Below, in pieces: positions 45,967 to 58,187 of a stretch of DNA of 64,000 nt. The DNA comes from Metallyticus violacea. Its lineage: Eukaryota; Arthropoda; Insecta; Mantodea; Metallyticidae. Below the pieces are notes generated by a model. The model was not told where the DNA came from and ran no database searches. It was given only the letters and a program-made list of their open reading frames with translations. How positions within the stretch are numbered: position 1 is the stretch's first letter; the number at the start of each line of letters is the position of its first letter. Location: the NCBI GenBank assembly GCA_030762175.1, contig CM060846.1, forward strand, positions 182,564,541 to 182,628,540. The letters run 5' to 3'. Made by a program: the position numbers and the translations under genes.

Positions 45967-48105
45967 GGTATGGTGGGCCTAAGGGTACCTGTGAGGGAAA
46001 TTAGCATTCTGGTTGTCTTGTGATGTAGTATTCGAAAGTAGGCTTCATACAAGACAGCAAGTGGGTATTTAGGTCTATCATCAAGAGAAAATGACAAATG
46101 ATACATTTAAGGATTGGTATTTGAATAGATTTCTAAACAATTTGGAAGAAGGAAGTATTATAATAACAATAACATCAACAACAACAATATTAATATAATT
46201 AATACACCTTCCATAAAACTCGATCATAATAAAAAAACATGTAGCTCAAAATGTGAAATTACTTAATGGCTACAATAAAAAAGTAAGAATTTTTTCACCT
46301 ACCGAAACTAAATCCGAGTTAAAGGCAACCCACAATGTATGGGTTCGATTTTCTTACCAATGAAAATATGTAACGACACATACACTTGCCTTCTTAAAAT
46401 TGACATTACAACCCAAAAGAACTTGTAGCGCAAAACTTGCAGAAAAACAGCAACAATTTATGAAAGCATTAGGACATGACAAAAGTTTAAAAGAATTTGT
46501 GTAAGTTTACAAAGTTTAGATGACAAGGACACGGATAAACAGCATATCGATAGATAACTCTGATGAAAGAGTAAATCTGTGGTGATGAGCCCGTAGCACC
46601 TTAGCTGGTAAAAGTAACTTAATAATTTTAATTGGCGTTTAAATGAAATTGCTTATTTCTATTGCGGGCATAGTAAAATGTGTATTATTTTACCATACTC
46701 TTAATAGAAATAGTATAGATAGAAATAGTGTAGTTTTGCTGTTGCGCATTTATCATTACGGTTGTAACCGTTGTTATTTATTACAGTGCAAAGGCGAGAA
46801 ATCGTTGTTACTTAGAAGTTCATACACACTGAGTGAGTAACAGGGCATAATAACCCCAGAAAAGAGAGGGGAGAGAAGAACATCTGACAACATTAGGCAA
46901 ATACGAGTATTTGCGGCTCATTCGTTGTAAGCCAACTCGCTTCCCGTTTAAAAAGCACTGTAGTAGTTTTAACGACATGTTTAGATGCTACAGAAACAAG
47001 TCATGCCCTTCAAATGGTATTTAGTACTTCCTGAAACATTTCATTTATGTATTCACTTGCCTTTTTCTTACTGCAATGTCTCCCCCAGGAGGCCTGAACT
47101 TAATACACGAGCTCTGTGTACTTAATGAATGTAGCGGTTCTTCGATCAAGCAGCTATGGTTGAATATAGAAAATAATACGCTCTGTTAGTCGCAAACATA
47201 ACTTTTTAAAGTGTTTTGCCTCGATACAGGATTTCTTCGAGGTTTTTCTAAAGGGAATAAAACCCTGCAAAAGAAAACGACGACGGATCATTTGCATAAT
47301 CGTTTTTAATTCCTTGCAATTACTGATACTGTTTGGCAAATGGCATGGGACAAGCTAATACAGATTGCCGCACGAGCTGACAAAAGTTCACGGTAGAATA
47401 AAAAAGGAAAAGGAAGCATACATTTTTGTAACATTAAATACAAAAAAGGTAGATGCACATTGACTAATTAGTAATTATTAAACTACGTAGAAACTAATAG
47501 TACAGTTCTTGACGTATTTATAATGTTTTCTACATTCAATGCAAATATTTAGCAAGTGTACTCTGAAGCATAAATTTCGCAGCACATTACTTGAAGAAGA
47601 ACATTCAAATGAAAACGAGACAAAGAATATGTTGATCTTCTTGCCTCGTGGAACAACGTAAAGGCAGAACATCTCAAATCCCTAAGTAACTTGCCTAGGC
47701 TTCACACCAGTTTTTCTTCACGATGACACCCGCCTTGTACTGCCCAATAGTCTTTTTCAAATTCAGGTGAGAAGCACTGCAGCATTTTGGCATATAGTAT
47801 AAATTTGTCCTGGTGTTATTTTCTAATTTTTTTTGGGGGGGGGAGTTGAAGAAGCAACTGTGGATAAAGAGTGTAAAATGCTATTAGGAAATAGTTCAGC
47901 TAGCAATCCACCTTCTGTGCGAGATGCACCTGATGTCACGGTAGTATAAATACGTTGTAGCCTGGGGGCATTATTTTCATTGGTTATACTAATGCTGATA
48001 AGCTGATGGTTTGCTTTCATTTGAATTACTCTTACACCCTGATTAATACACACTCTGCACTACCTTCCTTATTTAGTAGCACTACATCTATCCTCTCGAA
48101 ACCGC
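45967..48105. other. Unassigned AT-rich sequence
   Basis: No gene recognised; short AAC/AAT-rich runs near 46160-46200 and G/T mononucleotide runs at 47824-47842. Confidence 0.35.
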
Positions 48106-48303
48106 CACGGGTGAGCGAGGTCGTTAAGGTCCAGGTTTTTCTCAGTCGTCATAAATGGCAAATGCCGGGGATGTACCCTAAACTTAGGCCTGGAACGCTT
48201 CCTTCCTTCTAGAAAAAAATCCCTCTTCAATTTATGATTTCATCTCATGTATCATCAATGTCACAGTCTGTGATGCCTCAGTAATAAAAACGGGCGTTAA
48301 AAT
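48106..48303 (+). mobile_element. SINE family 2 copy, B-box deleted
   Basis: The head GAGCGAGGTCGTTAAGG passes directly into the body, so the B-box part of the head is missing. The body (CAAATGCCGGGGATG, ATCTCATGTATCATCAATG) and 3' end (AAAAACGGGCGTTAAAA) match the family. Confidence 0.82.
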
Positions 48304-48902
48304 TTTAAATAGTCCCTGCTGTTATAAAATATCCAAGTGAGACTATTTCTGGACTCTTTTGTTTTTCTGAGGGAGCTAATATTCCATACCATTAACTGCC
48401 AATTAGGGCAGTTTAGGAAAGAAAAAAAAAATAGAATATTCTGTATACCACCCCATTATTCCTATGTAATATTCAAGATTATAAAATTCTCTGACAATAA
48501 CACAAAATATAATGGGAAAATGTAAATACAAACGATATGGTTGTAACAGCCGTTTGCTAAAAACATACACAAAATATCATTAGCGTTAAATTATTGAGCT
48601 AAGTAGAGACATTGCGTTTTTATTGCCAACTTTAAAATAATTAAAATAAATAATATACTTATACAAATATATGTGCACTTGACACTTCTGGTAGTAATAT
48701 GAGATTGTCTCATATTTCAACCAACAATGGCAGTGTTATTACGCTCTTTCATATGTGAAAAACGAAGTTTTAAAAAGTTTAAAAAAACTACTAGGAAGAA
48801 GTTATGATAAAAACTATTAAAGCTGTCAAAGGCAATGAATGTGGCTACCTTAACAGCTAAAAAATGTAAAGTGCCCCAATACACATTTACACCTATTGCA
48901 TG
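48304..48902. other. Unassigned AT-rich sequence
   Basis: Nothing recognised. Confidence 0.35.
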
Positions 48903-49120
48903 ACTGACTCCATGGTCTTATGGTCAGCGCGCATGCCTGCAAATCTGGAGGTGTCGGGTGTGAATTTTATAAGACTAGTTGCCTGAGTAAAAAAAATTCC
49001 CATCGTTTTTCCTTACACTGAAATTAAGAATGCCAGGCAACGTTAAGCATTATGAACTCTGGATCATTTACACACTCACTTCATGAAACATTTCATTCAT
49101 CGTTTCTTTAGACCTTGGAT
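48903..49120 (+). mobile_element. SINE family 3, copy 2
   Basis: tRNA-like head with ATGGTCTTATGGTCAGCGCG (A-box) and GTGTCGGGTGTGAATTT (B-box); body landmark GCAACGTTAAGC; and a 3' end CATTCATCGTTTCTTTAGACC. The reverse copy is at 38157-38364. Confidence 0.82.
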
Positions 49121-50801
49121 ATTATAAGTGCCATTAACCGTAAAACAAAAAATCAAACAAAAAATATCTACCGAAGATATATCTATAGTTAAGTTAATGT
49201 TTATCTGCCTTTTTATCTAAATTTGCTTATCAAGTAACAGTTATGACGTAAGATAGGAAAACGTTGCACAGAACATTTTTTGATGCTGCAGCAAGACCAG
49301 ATTTCACTAAGAAAATCTATGGGAACATCAACTGCTAGGGCTCTTGATTTTACCAACCTTAAGTAGATGCTCTATTTATATCGTATGTGCAATGTAAAGA
49401 AAACGGAAAATTCTATTCCACCAAGAGTAGGCGCGCTTAAAGGTAAAAACAAGTAGCCGCTCACATAGCAAGAGCATAACAAGTGCTATGATAACATTGC
49501 TAGGCTGCATGAATACACTAGGAAATTTTGTGCTTTCTAAGTGTTAGTGAAGAGAGCATCATCTAGATGTAGATATGCATATCATCCATGCATTTTTTTA
49601 ATGGTGTTTAACGCCCGTTTTTACTACAGAGGCACCACAGGTGGTGAACACTGATGATCCATGAAATGAAATGATATATTGGAAAAGAATTTAAAAACCA
49701 TTTTAAACGGTGCCAAATCTATTGTACTATTGGTTTTGGTGTTGATGATGGTCACTGCAGCTATGATGTATTTGAGTTGCCAAGGAGTAATTTTGTGTCC
49801 GGTTGTGATTCTGTACGAAAGAGGATTTTCGCACCCATTGCATTCGTCCCACAAACTTCAGTCTGTATACAAAACCCCGTAGAACCATTGAAATAATGAG
49901 AAAGTCATTGAGTTCTTTTGACATTTCAGTACTGCTGAGAAATGCAAAAACCAAAATAATTTTGGGAAGGTTCCACTAAATAAAGGTATGATTTCTGAAG
50001 AAGATTTTTGCAGCAAAAAAAAAAAAAAAAAAAAAAAAAGTCAGAAGAATAAGTACATTCTGCTTCTATATATAAAGAAATATTTTATATCACTTCAGCT
50101 CCATTTATATATGAAGCTGATAAGACAGCCACAAAGCGCTATCTTCAGCCGAACCTTCAAGCAAACCATGAGTGTGTCCTTAAAGCATTTTTTCTAATTC
50201 CAAAAATGTTTAACGCACAGTGTTATCATATTCTTAATACTTCCAAGTTACATGCAGCCTGTTCATAAGAAAGAGAAAGAAACAAAAATTGCAAAGAAAG
50301 AGAAAATGGTTCAGAAAGAAACACTCAACTCATTCAGCTGCCGAAGCAACCCAAATGGTTCTGGTTTGGATAGTTATGTAGGTATCACTGAACGTGCTAC
50401 AGTTTTGACTACAATTCAAAACAACACTTGGACATTATAAGACTACATTTTTAGAAGATTCAAAAAAAAAAAAAAAAAACTAACAACGCAATGTTTTATG
50501 TAAATTGTACGCCATAGTGATTGTGCATGTTTATCTATGCATAACGTAGAACTGAGGAGTTCAAATTGTGTATCCCTTATCATAAGTATGCGGTAATAAA
50601 CTTTTCTTTCTAGCACTGTGCCAAATATCGCAATTTACTTCATTTACAGCTGGTAACGCCCCATATTATTATCAGATTAGAAGTACTCAGTCTCTGCCTT
50701 CATTTAAAAATATACTAAATTGAAAGTTAAATTAATGCCTATAGAACGAATAATCATTAAGTAATTCCATATCAATTTATTAAGTACATTCGTTTTATAT
50801 A
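49121..50801. other. Unassigned sequence with SINE fragment and poly(A) runs
   Basis: No gene recognised. A family 2 SINE fragment lies at 49591-49685; poly(A) runs are at 50015-50039 and 50461-50479. A minus-strand stretch around 49700-49890 is less AT-rich and open in two frames, but without clear splice sites. Confidence 0.35.
49591..49685 (-). mobile_element. SINE family 2, 5'-truncated copy
   Basis: The 3' end GGTGTTTAACGCCCGTTTTTACTAC is followed by GAGGCACCACAGG and ATGAAATGAAATGATA, as in the fuller copies; the tRNA-like head is absent. Confidence 0.8.
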
Positions 50802-50919
50802 CAGAGTGTGCCAAAAATGTATACACAGCTCAAGCAAAGAAAAAAACTGTGTTAACATAACAAAACTGAATTCACACAAACAGAAAATGATGAACACTAA
50901 TCATCTTAGACTTTTACAG

Positions 50920-51141
50920 TTACAACAGTTGCTCAAAATGTCCACCATCGGCGTCGATACACTTCTGAGTACGTTTAATTACGGATTGAGTAACGTTTGC
51001 GAAAGTGTCTTCAGCGATTGCAGCACATACCGTTTCAATTTCTTTCCGAAGTGCTGCCAGTGTAGCTGGCTTTCTACGGTATAAGACATCCTTAAGAGTT
51101 CCCCATAGGTAGAAGTCCAACGGCGTTTCTGTTCTGTACAT
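50920..51141 (-). pseudogene. Transposase C-terminal fragment
   Basis: The frame begins RTETPLDFYLWGTLKD and continues RKPATLAALRKEIETVC to GGHFEQLL and a stop. It lies next to one terminal repeat in the orientation expected for the 3' end of a mariner-type transposase gene. Both upstream catalytic acidic residues are deleted. Confidence 0.85.
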
Positions 51142-51219
51142 ACGTCTCCATTACCTTTGAACTTCAACAACATTCTCCATTTTCCATTACCACTTCAAAA
51201 TTGCCTTCCGCCGTTCAAA

Positions 51220-51515
51220 AGATAATCTTGGCTCCATTTTGTTGTAGCAACGCTAGCATAACGTAATGTGAGTCATATCTGTTTACAGAAAATCATAGTA
51301 TAATGTCGGCTTCATTTGTCATTGTTGATTTACGATAATCTTGGCTTCATTTGTTCATTTTGATTTACCTGTCATGTAGGAACGCTATCTTAATGTATGT
51401 GAGTCACATCTGTTTACAGAACACGACAATCTTGGCTTCATTTGTTCATTGTTTATTTACCTGTCACGTAGCAACGCTATCATAATGTATGGCAGTCACA
51501 TCTGTTATAGAACAT
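51220..51515. repeat. Three imperfect repeats of about 90 bp inside the mariner-type element
   Basis: GATAATCTTGGCT-CATTT begins units near 51221, 51337 and 51425; each contains GTAGCAACGCTA or a near match and GAGTCA-ATCTGTTTACAGAA. The first unit carries extra sequence. Confidence 0.8.
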
Positions 51516-51608
51516 CATACTACATTACTGTTGATTTTCGGTCCAACTTTGAAATATATTAAATAGATATCTACTGTGAAAGTGTGTATACATTTTTGGC
51601 ACCGTCTG

Positions 51609-52681
51609 TATTTATTCTGACTTCCTATAAGTTCAGATATTAACATAATTTCATCCCAATCTCATCGCTAAATAAAATCGCATGGCTAAATCACAACCAT
51701 TGTAGTATCTATTTGCACATATTTAGTTTATTTTATGATAATAACACAGTATGAGCAAAGCATAGCTCGATTGCGTTTCGCTCAACGCGCACTATTGTTT
51801 ACCTTGGTAAATGGCGCGGTGCTTACCCAATAACTTAATGGCACTTTAGCTATATCACTTGTGTTTGTATAGAGAATTGTGCAGCCTAAATATTTAAAAC
51901 TTAAGAGTCTTGCCCCATTAATAAATAAAGCAAAAGTCACTATCAGTATATTAAACTTAAAACTTTAATATGTTCAGATACATTCGCAATGAAGTAACTG
52001 TTTGTTCAAAATTTATGTACAGATTCAACTGTCCATATATGACTAAGATGTTATATTCTTTTTATAAATTTATTTGTTTTGTTATATATAATACAAAAAA
52101 CTAGCGTATTCTGGCGCAGTTTTCAGAAAGAGAAGTGAATTCAAGACTTTATAGCCCCAAACTGTTTGTTGGGTGAATATCTTAGAGTTTTACTTGTAGT
52201 TGTAAAAAGAAAATAAACAAATACCAGCAGTAAACAAACATTATATATTCTTGTTCAGCAATGATTTATATATATATAGCTATAATGTAAATTATTTTCT
52301 TAATATTATTGATTGAACGCTAACTATATACAATATTCCAAATGTTTATTTTTCTGCAGTTTATGCCTCACACAGGAATAAGTTATTTTATGGTAGTTGC
52401 ACAACACCAGCGGCAGCAGAACCGCTGATGCGCCGTTAACTACTTAGCAAAATCAGCTTATGCCGAAAGCAGGGCTTTTCTAAGAAGAAGTGTTTGCTAG
52501 GCATGTGACACGATGTCCGGAGATTGCAGCGGGGATGAGCAGCTGATGGCAGCATGATATTTATGGAAACAAGCTGTGCGAGAGCCCCGGCCAAACGGCA
52601 AACTTATCACCGACAGACACTCAGGCACCAACACTAAGAAAATTAGATTTTTTACAAGACTACGACGGACGTTATGTAAAA

Positions 52682-52712
<31 letters not shown>

Positions 52713-55068
52713 CAAAAAACGCAAATGAATAAAAATAGATCTTTCATTATCGAGTGTTCATAAAGATGTTCTTCTTCCCCCAAAAAGTGCAATTAGTAAG
52801 TAATGTTTACTAGTAAGTGACCTGAAGCAATGTTTCAGAATGAAATCATATTTGTTTCCTCAAGGAAAGCAATCCACATAATGTATTTATTTAGTATTTT
52901 GAAGGAAACTTACAACAAAAAATCAAACCCATTGAGGCCCCATTATTGTATAATTGTTTGGTTTACATTGATGCTAACATTATATAATCGCCTATGTATG
53001 TATGTACGTCTTTAATGTAGCCACTTACGTTCACCTTTACATGTTATCAAAAAATAAATGTGTCCAGTGTGCTTCTGAATAAGTATATCTAGCTGCTTTG
53101 ACTCAAAATTTAGAAAGGGAAAATCGCGTGTAGTAGAAAAAAAATCATTCACTGAGAACTTAAAATATTCAAAATAGATGTCAATTTTATTTATCTATTT
53201 ATTGAGAGGCAGCTAAAGCAGTATGATGTTGTACATTTTATTCCGATGTCATAAATGTTTATATATTTATAAAATATGCTTGTACATATTTTATTAGTTT
53301 ATGAATTTGCGAGGAAAATTACATACAGAGAAAAATTAAATTATACATAACTAAAAATTCCTTTTGAAAGGAGAGAACATTATCGGTAAATATAAACAAA
53401 AACATTAAATTGCTTAATTTCAAAACTAGGGCAAACTGGTATTATTTTGTGATGTTATGATTTTGGCAAAAAAAAAAAAAAAAAAAAAGAAAAAAAAAAG
53501 AAAAAAGAAAGAAAGAAAGAAAAGGCAGATTAATGATTTCATGAATTTTTTATCCTAGGCTTCTTAATTATTGGTTAGAAACATGTTTCAAAACAATTTT
53601 GTTAACATATTATATGGTAATAACTGCTACGATATTTACAAATAGAAATAAAAATGTAGTGCTCCAAAATAACTCGTATAATTTCGTGATATTATGCTGA
53701 TAATTTCGTGATAGCATATAATTAACAAAAATTGAGACAATATATAGTAAATTTGGTTTTCTTCAATCACATTCATAATTACAACCCAAACACTTGAAGT
53801 TCTTTCGTTACTTTAAGAGTCCCTGACACTTTTCAGGAAGTCACTGATTACAGCTGATGATATTAAGTGCATCTTTCATTATGGCTGTCATCTTCAAAAC
53901 TCCCAGAGATACTGCAATTTCTCTTATGGTTTTATTTGCGCGGTCCCTGAGGGTGACAGTATTTCCTGTAGCCAACATTTAATTCTGTTAATTTGTTCTT
54001 TGTTGGTACAACACATACAGTAAATACATCCGGAGGTATTTAAAGTATAAAATGTTTGACTTTTTTCCGCCAGAGAGTACTATTATAACAAAGCGAAAGC
54101 GTAAGGCCACGCGAAGGTCAAATAAATGTAAGAAAAGACCTCCCACGATAAGCTTCTGTTCCTTATTCTAATCTTTCATAAATGTTGTTCTTGTGCCAAT
54201 TATAAAATAATATCTGCACATATTATTAGCAGCTGTTTAAATCAAAGAACGCAACAAAATGAACTTGTTTTTTGATTTTAGAACAACGCCTTCACAAGTG
54301 AAATAATGACTTGAAAGAACGTATCCAATAAGAAGTGCTCAAAAAACACTTTTTGCCTCTGAGGACTTTGTATTCGAAATGTACGATCATCTCTATATGT
54401 GGTTACTTAAAAACTTAAAATTTTGCCATGGTAATTTTGTTATAGAAGCCTAAGAAACAGTTTCGAAATTAACCGAATTTGCCCTACTTTGAAGGGCTAA
54501 TATAATTGAAAAAGAAACAGCTCAACTTTTCTGTAGACGTGAGAATAAAGCGAAAAACTGTACAATGCTGCTTATATTAATTTACAAGTTGTTTAATAAT
54601 ATTTTTCAAGTTAGCTTTCATGGACTGTATAGTTAGATCAAGGTCTATAAGTAACTATGTGATAAGGATGATTTATTGTTAACATTGGTTAGTTAGAAGA
54701 TCACAGCAATAGCTTTAATTTTTGGCAACGGGTAATTTGTAGCAAAGCTGACACTTATTCCTTCATTCTACCCATTAATTGTAATTTAATCCATATTTAC
54801 TATTTTATAGTTCTTGAAAAAATAAAGCTGTTTCGCTTCAATAATATTTAAATTTTAATCTTCAAGCTTATGTTTATAAAGAATTTTTGTGAGCGAAACA
54901 AGTTTTCCAAGCAGGACACCTACTTTCAATAACATGTCATTTTGTGTCGTTTACTCAGCAATAATTCTTTCCTCAGCTTTTGTATATAGCGCACAATCGC
55001 GTGCACATACACGCACAGTGACCTGAACAAGGAATCGTGACCCGAACGGGTATACGCCCTCCACATAC
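51609..55068. other. Unassigned AT-rich sequence
   Basis: No gene recognised. Contains (AAAAC)n at 52681-52718 and an A/GAAA-rich tract at 53468-53523. A GC-richer patch at 52390-52630 has no recognisable feature. Confidence 0.35.
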
Positions 55069-55136
55069 CATTTTGTGCGTCATCTGAAAACGACGTCGTT
55101 GTAAAGTATCACTTGTACTTTCATCAGTACATACTC
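55069..55136 (-). CDS. Candidate host exon (68 bp), unknown protein
   Basis: On the minus strand an acceptor (TTTTTTGCAAACTGTTAG) and a strong donor (AAAATG|GTATGT) bound 68 bp. Only one frame is open across it (two leading bases, then 22 codons), giving CTDESTSDTLQRRRFQMTHK plus flanks. The strong donor and a hydrophilic, protein-like content support an exon; the short length allows chance. The family is not recognised. Confidence 0.35.
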
Positions 55137-55794
55137 CTAACAGTTTGCAAAAAATGTACTCTAATATTAACCAGCAGAGTACCATATTAAGTACCCGCCT
55201 CTAGTTGAGAAAGTGTAGCGGTCTGGGGAATTCTGCAATGAAAATCGTAAAGACAGAATTGAACGTAAACGAAGGGAATACAATACGTTTTTAACGGACC
55301 TTAAGAAAACACTGTATAATGCTCGCTTATCTGTTCCTTTATTAATTTAATCGCCTGAGCCGATTGCTAGTGGATTAATAACCACAAATAACAGCACAAT
55401 TACCGTTTTATGATCCCTCTGTTTTCCACTGAAAAGAAATGTTAACCCGTCTTTGGAACTGGATTTTATATGTTCTTATTTGCCATATTAATGCATTTCT
55501 TGAAACAATGCGTTATGCCATAAGTGTATGACCTTCACCATGCTGAATTTGTAGCAAACGGGCACTAAAAGCAAACTTTCCTGCGATAAAACGTATAACT
55601 GTCGCGCAGTTTTACAAAACACGGTGCTTGGAGGAATGGTTCAATATACAATTGAAATGATTCAGTAGACTTTTGAGATAGTAAAACATCAATATGGTAT
55701 TGCTTGGTGTATTGTTGCATTTATAGGAATTAAAATTTATCAAATAATTAACCTGTATGAATTAGGATATATCACATTATTTAGTTTCTGCATT
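55137..55794. other. Unassigned sequence
   Basis: Nothing recognised. Confidence 0.35.
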
Positions 55795-56112
55795 CCAAAC
55801 CGAGTGGGGAGACTCAGCCAGTAAAACTTGAGATTTGGGAGATCCCGGGTTCAATTCCTACGGGATCGATCATCCTGTCCAGTGTTTCTTCGTGATTTCC
55901 CTGATCCCCAGGTGAATGCTGGGAAGGGCATTTACATCCCACGAACTTTCACCTACCGCATTTCCTTTTATTTTATGTCATAGAATAAACTAGGGACGTC
56001 AGAAGCGTCAGGCGAAGCGGGTTAGCGTCATGTAGTTTGGCGGTGGCTGGCGCTCTGGAAAAATTCCTGTCCTAGCTTCTGGTGGGTTCTGTTTGAGGAC
56101 CTCCTCGGCAGA
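55795..56112 (+). mobile_element. tRNA-related SINE, family 4, copy 2
   Basis: CCGAGTGGGGAGACTCAGCC (A-box type) and GATCCCGGGTTCAATTCC (B-box) form the head; the body includes CCCCAGGTGAATGCTGGG and GTCAGGCGAAGCGGGTTAGC. The copy at 5010-5456 shares both boxes and the GTCAGGC and TTTGGCGGTG blocks. A family 2 SINE fragment adjoins the 3' end. Confidence 0.72.
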
Positions 56113-56118
56113 CCTATT

Positions 56119-56176
56119 TATTTTTTTTTTTTTGAGTAGTGTTTAACGCCCGTTTTTACTACTGAGGCACCACAGG
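56119..56176 (-). mobile_element. SINE family 2, short 3' fragment
   Basis: A T run followed by GAGTAGTGTTTAACGCCCG and CTGAGGCACCACAGGTGG, almost identical to the fragment at 19738-19812. Both begin at the poly(A) tail and break off at nearly the same place. Confidence 0.82.
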
Positions 56177-56511
56177 TGGACGGCAGAACTCGTGGGACCT
56201 TAATGGAATCAGGGGGATGGTTCTCGCGGGCCAGCCGGCGCCTGAAATTTTTCATCTATGTGAACGTTAGGGACCCCATCTATGCCGTTTCATCGCCTCC
56301 TCGATTCTTGGCCGCATAGTGTATCCTCAATTTCATATCTTCCTCTCGGGGATGCATGTACAATCTTTTAGCGGTCGCGGTGCGAGCTCCTCCGTAGGGC
56401 AGAAGATAAAGATCTGCATTCCAAAATGAAATTTTTCGTTATTTGCAATGTTTACAATGCCATTGTTTCAAAAATATTGAAAATTGTAATAACGGGGTAT
56501 ATTTATTCATC

Positions 56512-56594
<83 letters not shown>

Positions 56595-56905
56595 TAACCT
56601 TCTGTCCCGCTTTGAATATGTTGCTATGTTCACGATTTTCTGGATCGGTTTTTGCAAAGCATTTTATGTTCGGTAGTCAATGTCATCCTTGAATTCTAAT
56701 TTTTCAGCAAAAGTAGCGTTCACTTTCTATGCGCGACTCTTTCAATTACCGGTGCATTATTCCCTCACGAGAAGAAAAAACAAAGCGTGTAGCATACAAA
56801 GAGAAAGTTACATGTAATTTATGCAGGAAGGAATTTATTTTTATGAATGTTAAGAGAAGTATTTCATCAATTGCTCGATAATACGTTATACTCATTACTG
56901 TACTG
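56177..56905. other. Unassigned sequence with (TTA)n microsatellite
   Basis: (TTA)n at 56513-56594, about 27 units. A GC-richer segment at 56177-56400 has no recognised feature and may be part of an older repeat. Confidence 0.5.
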
Positions 56906-57152
56906 CCGCCATGAGTGGTTCCGGTCGTTAAGGTAGAATCAATAGGTCGATTCCCGCCAGGTTCATCCTCCCTGACAGGTTTTTCCCAGATTTTTCTCAT
57001 TCCTTAAAAATGGCAAATGCAGAGGAGGTATCTTAAATTTAGGGCTGGAAGTTTCCTTAGTTAAAAAACCCTTTCCCAATTTATTATTTCGTTTCATGAA
57101 TCATCAGTGTCTGCTGCCTATGACGCCTCGATAATAAAAACAGGCGTTAAAA
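56906..57152 (+). mobile_element. SINE family 2 copy
   Basis: The head GAGTGGTTCCGGTCGTTAAGG and GGTCGATTCCCGCCAGG (B-box), body CTGACAGGTTTTTCCCAG and GGCAAATGCAGAGG, and 3' end AAAAACAGGCGTTAAAA align with the reverse complement of 45697-45966. Confidence 0.85.
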
Positions 57153-58145
57153 TATTTTAAAAAATTGCTGAACTAATTGATACATAACACATCAGCACCT
57201 TGTTCTCTTCCTTCCTTTCTTCTTTCTCACCCTGTCTTACACTCTGTCTAATGATAACTACACCCGTAACAAATTAATTTTCATTCAGTGTCACAACACA
57301 CATATATATCCTCCAGCACTATATCATTCAGGATTTAATTGTGTGGACTGCAGTCTAAAGAGATCACAATGTTGAGCCTTAGATATGCACTAATAAAGTG
57401 AACATTATCAGTTGCAGGAATGCATCATGTTCAATACGAGGAAAAATATTTGCACCTTTTTATCGGTTGTAATTATCACAATTGGCTATGTAGCTCCTAA
57501 TTGAAAACTTGATAGAGTATCATATTTGCGGCATAATGTCATCTCCTTTATTACGTACCATTGGTATAGAAGCGCCACTAGGCGAAAATAGAGCGTGGTT
57601 TGCATAGATAGAAATTCTGTAGCACGGAATTTCATAATGTATGACTTGACTAGTGCTTTCCCTTCTCCTCAGATGAAAACTAATAAAAAAATTAACAACA
57701 TCTCTAGGCTATCATTCTTTTTGTGCCTGAAACGACAGTGTAACAATACATTTTAATGAAAAGTTCATAAATGTTTGCATTTAAGCTCTGGAACGTTCCA
57801 AGTAAATCTATCGGACAGTGCTCTCTTGACCAGTGTTCATGGTCAAGAGAGAGTATGAATAAATAGGCCTGGAAGAAATATGCATCTTACTACTTTCCAG
57901 GGATGGATGCAAAATCATTCTATATAACAGGGAAAATATACTAGCCTTAGCTCCTGGAGTTACGTGAACCTCATGGAAACCTTAGAAAATAAATTTCATA
58001 TTCATATTTATCAATTTAAGGGATACTTAGAATTCTAAACAACATGAACTTTTTTATTTCCTGTTTTCATATAATCCCATACTGTACCAGTTTGCAGACT
58101 ACCCTCAGTTCTCCTGCTGTATCAAAGTAAAGCAAGTAAAGAGGA

Positions 58146-58187
<42 letters not shown>

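Larger units (their letters stand above)
50802..51608 (-). mobile_element. Non-autonomous Tc1/mariner-superfamily element
   Basis: 807 bp with inverted ends: CAGAGTGTGCCAAAAATGTA at the left and its complement at the right, 23 of the terminal 25 bases matching, of which 19 in a row are identical. TA dinucleotides flank both ends (50800-50801 and 51609-51610), the target duplication of this superfamily. Inside, the minus strand at 50920-51141 encodes the last 70 or so residues of a transposase, with TPLDFYLWGTLKD (containing the third catalytic Asp region) and a C-terminus CIDADGGHFEQLL. The rest of the gene is gone, so it would depend on a full-length relative. A 90-bp repeat fills much of the other half. 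Confidence 0.92.

Noticed and set aside
56426..56692. Frames with long poly-Ile and poly-Tyr
   Set aside because: Produced by the (TTA)n microsatellite.
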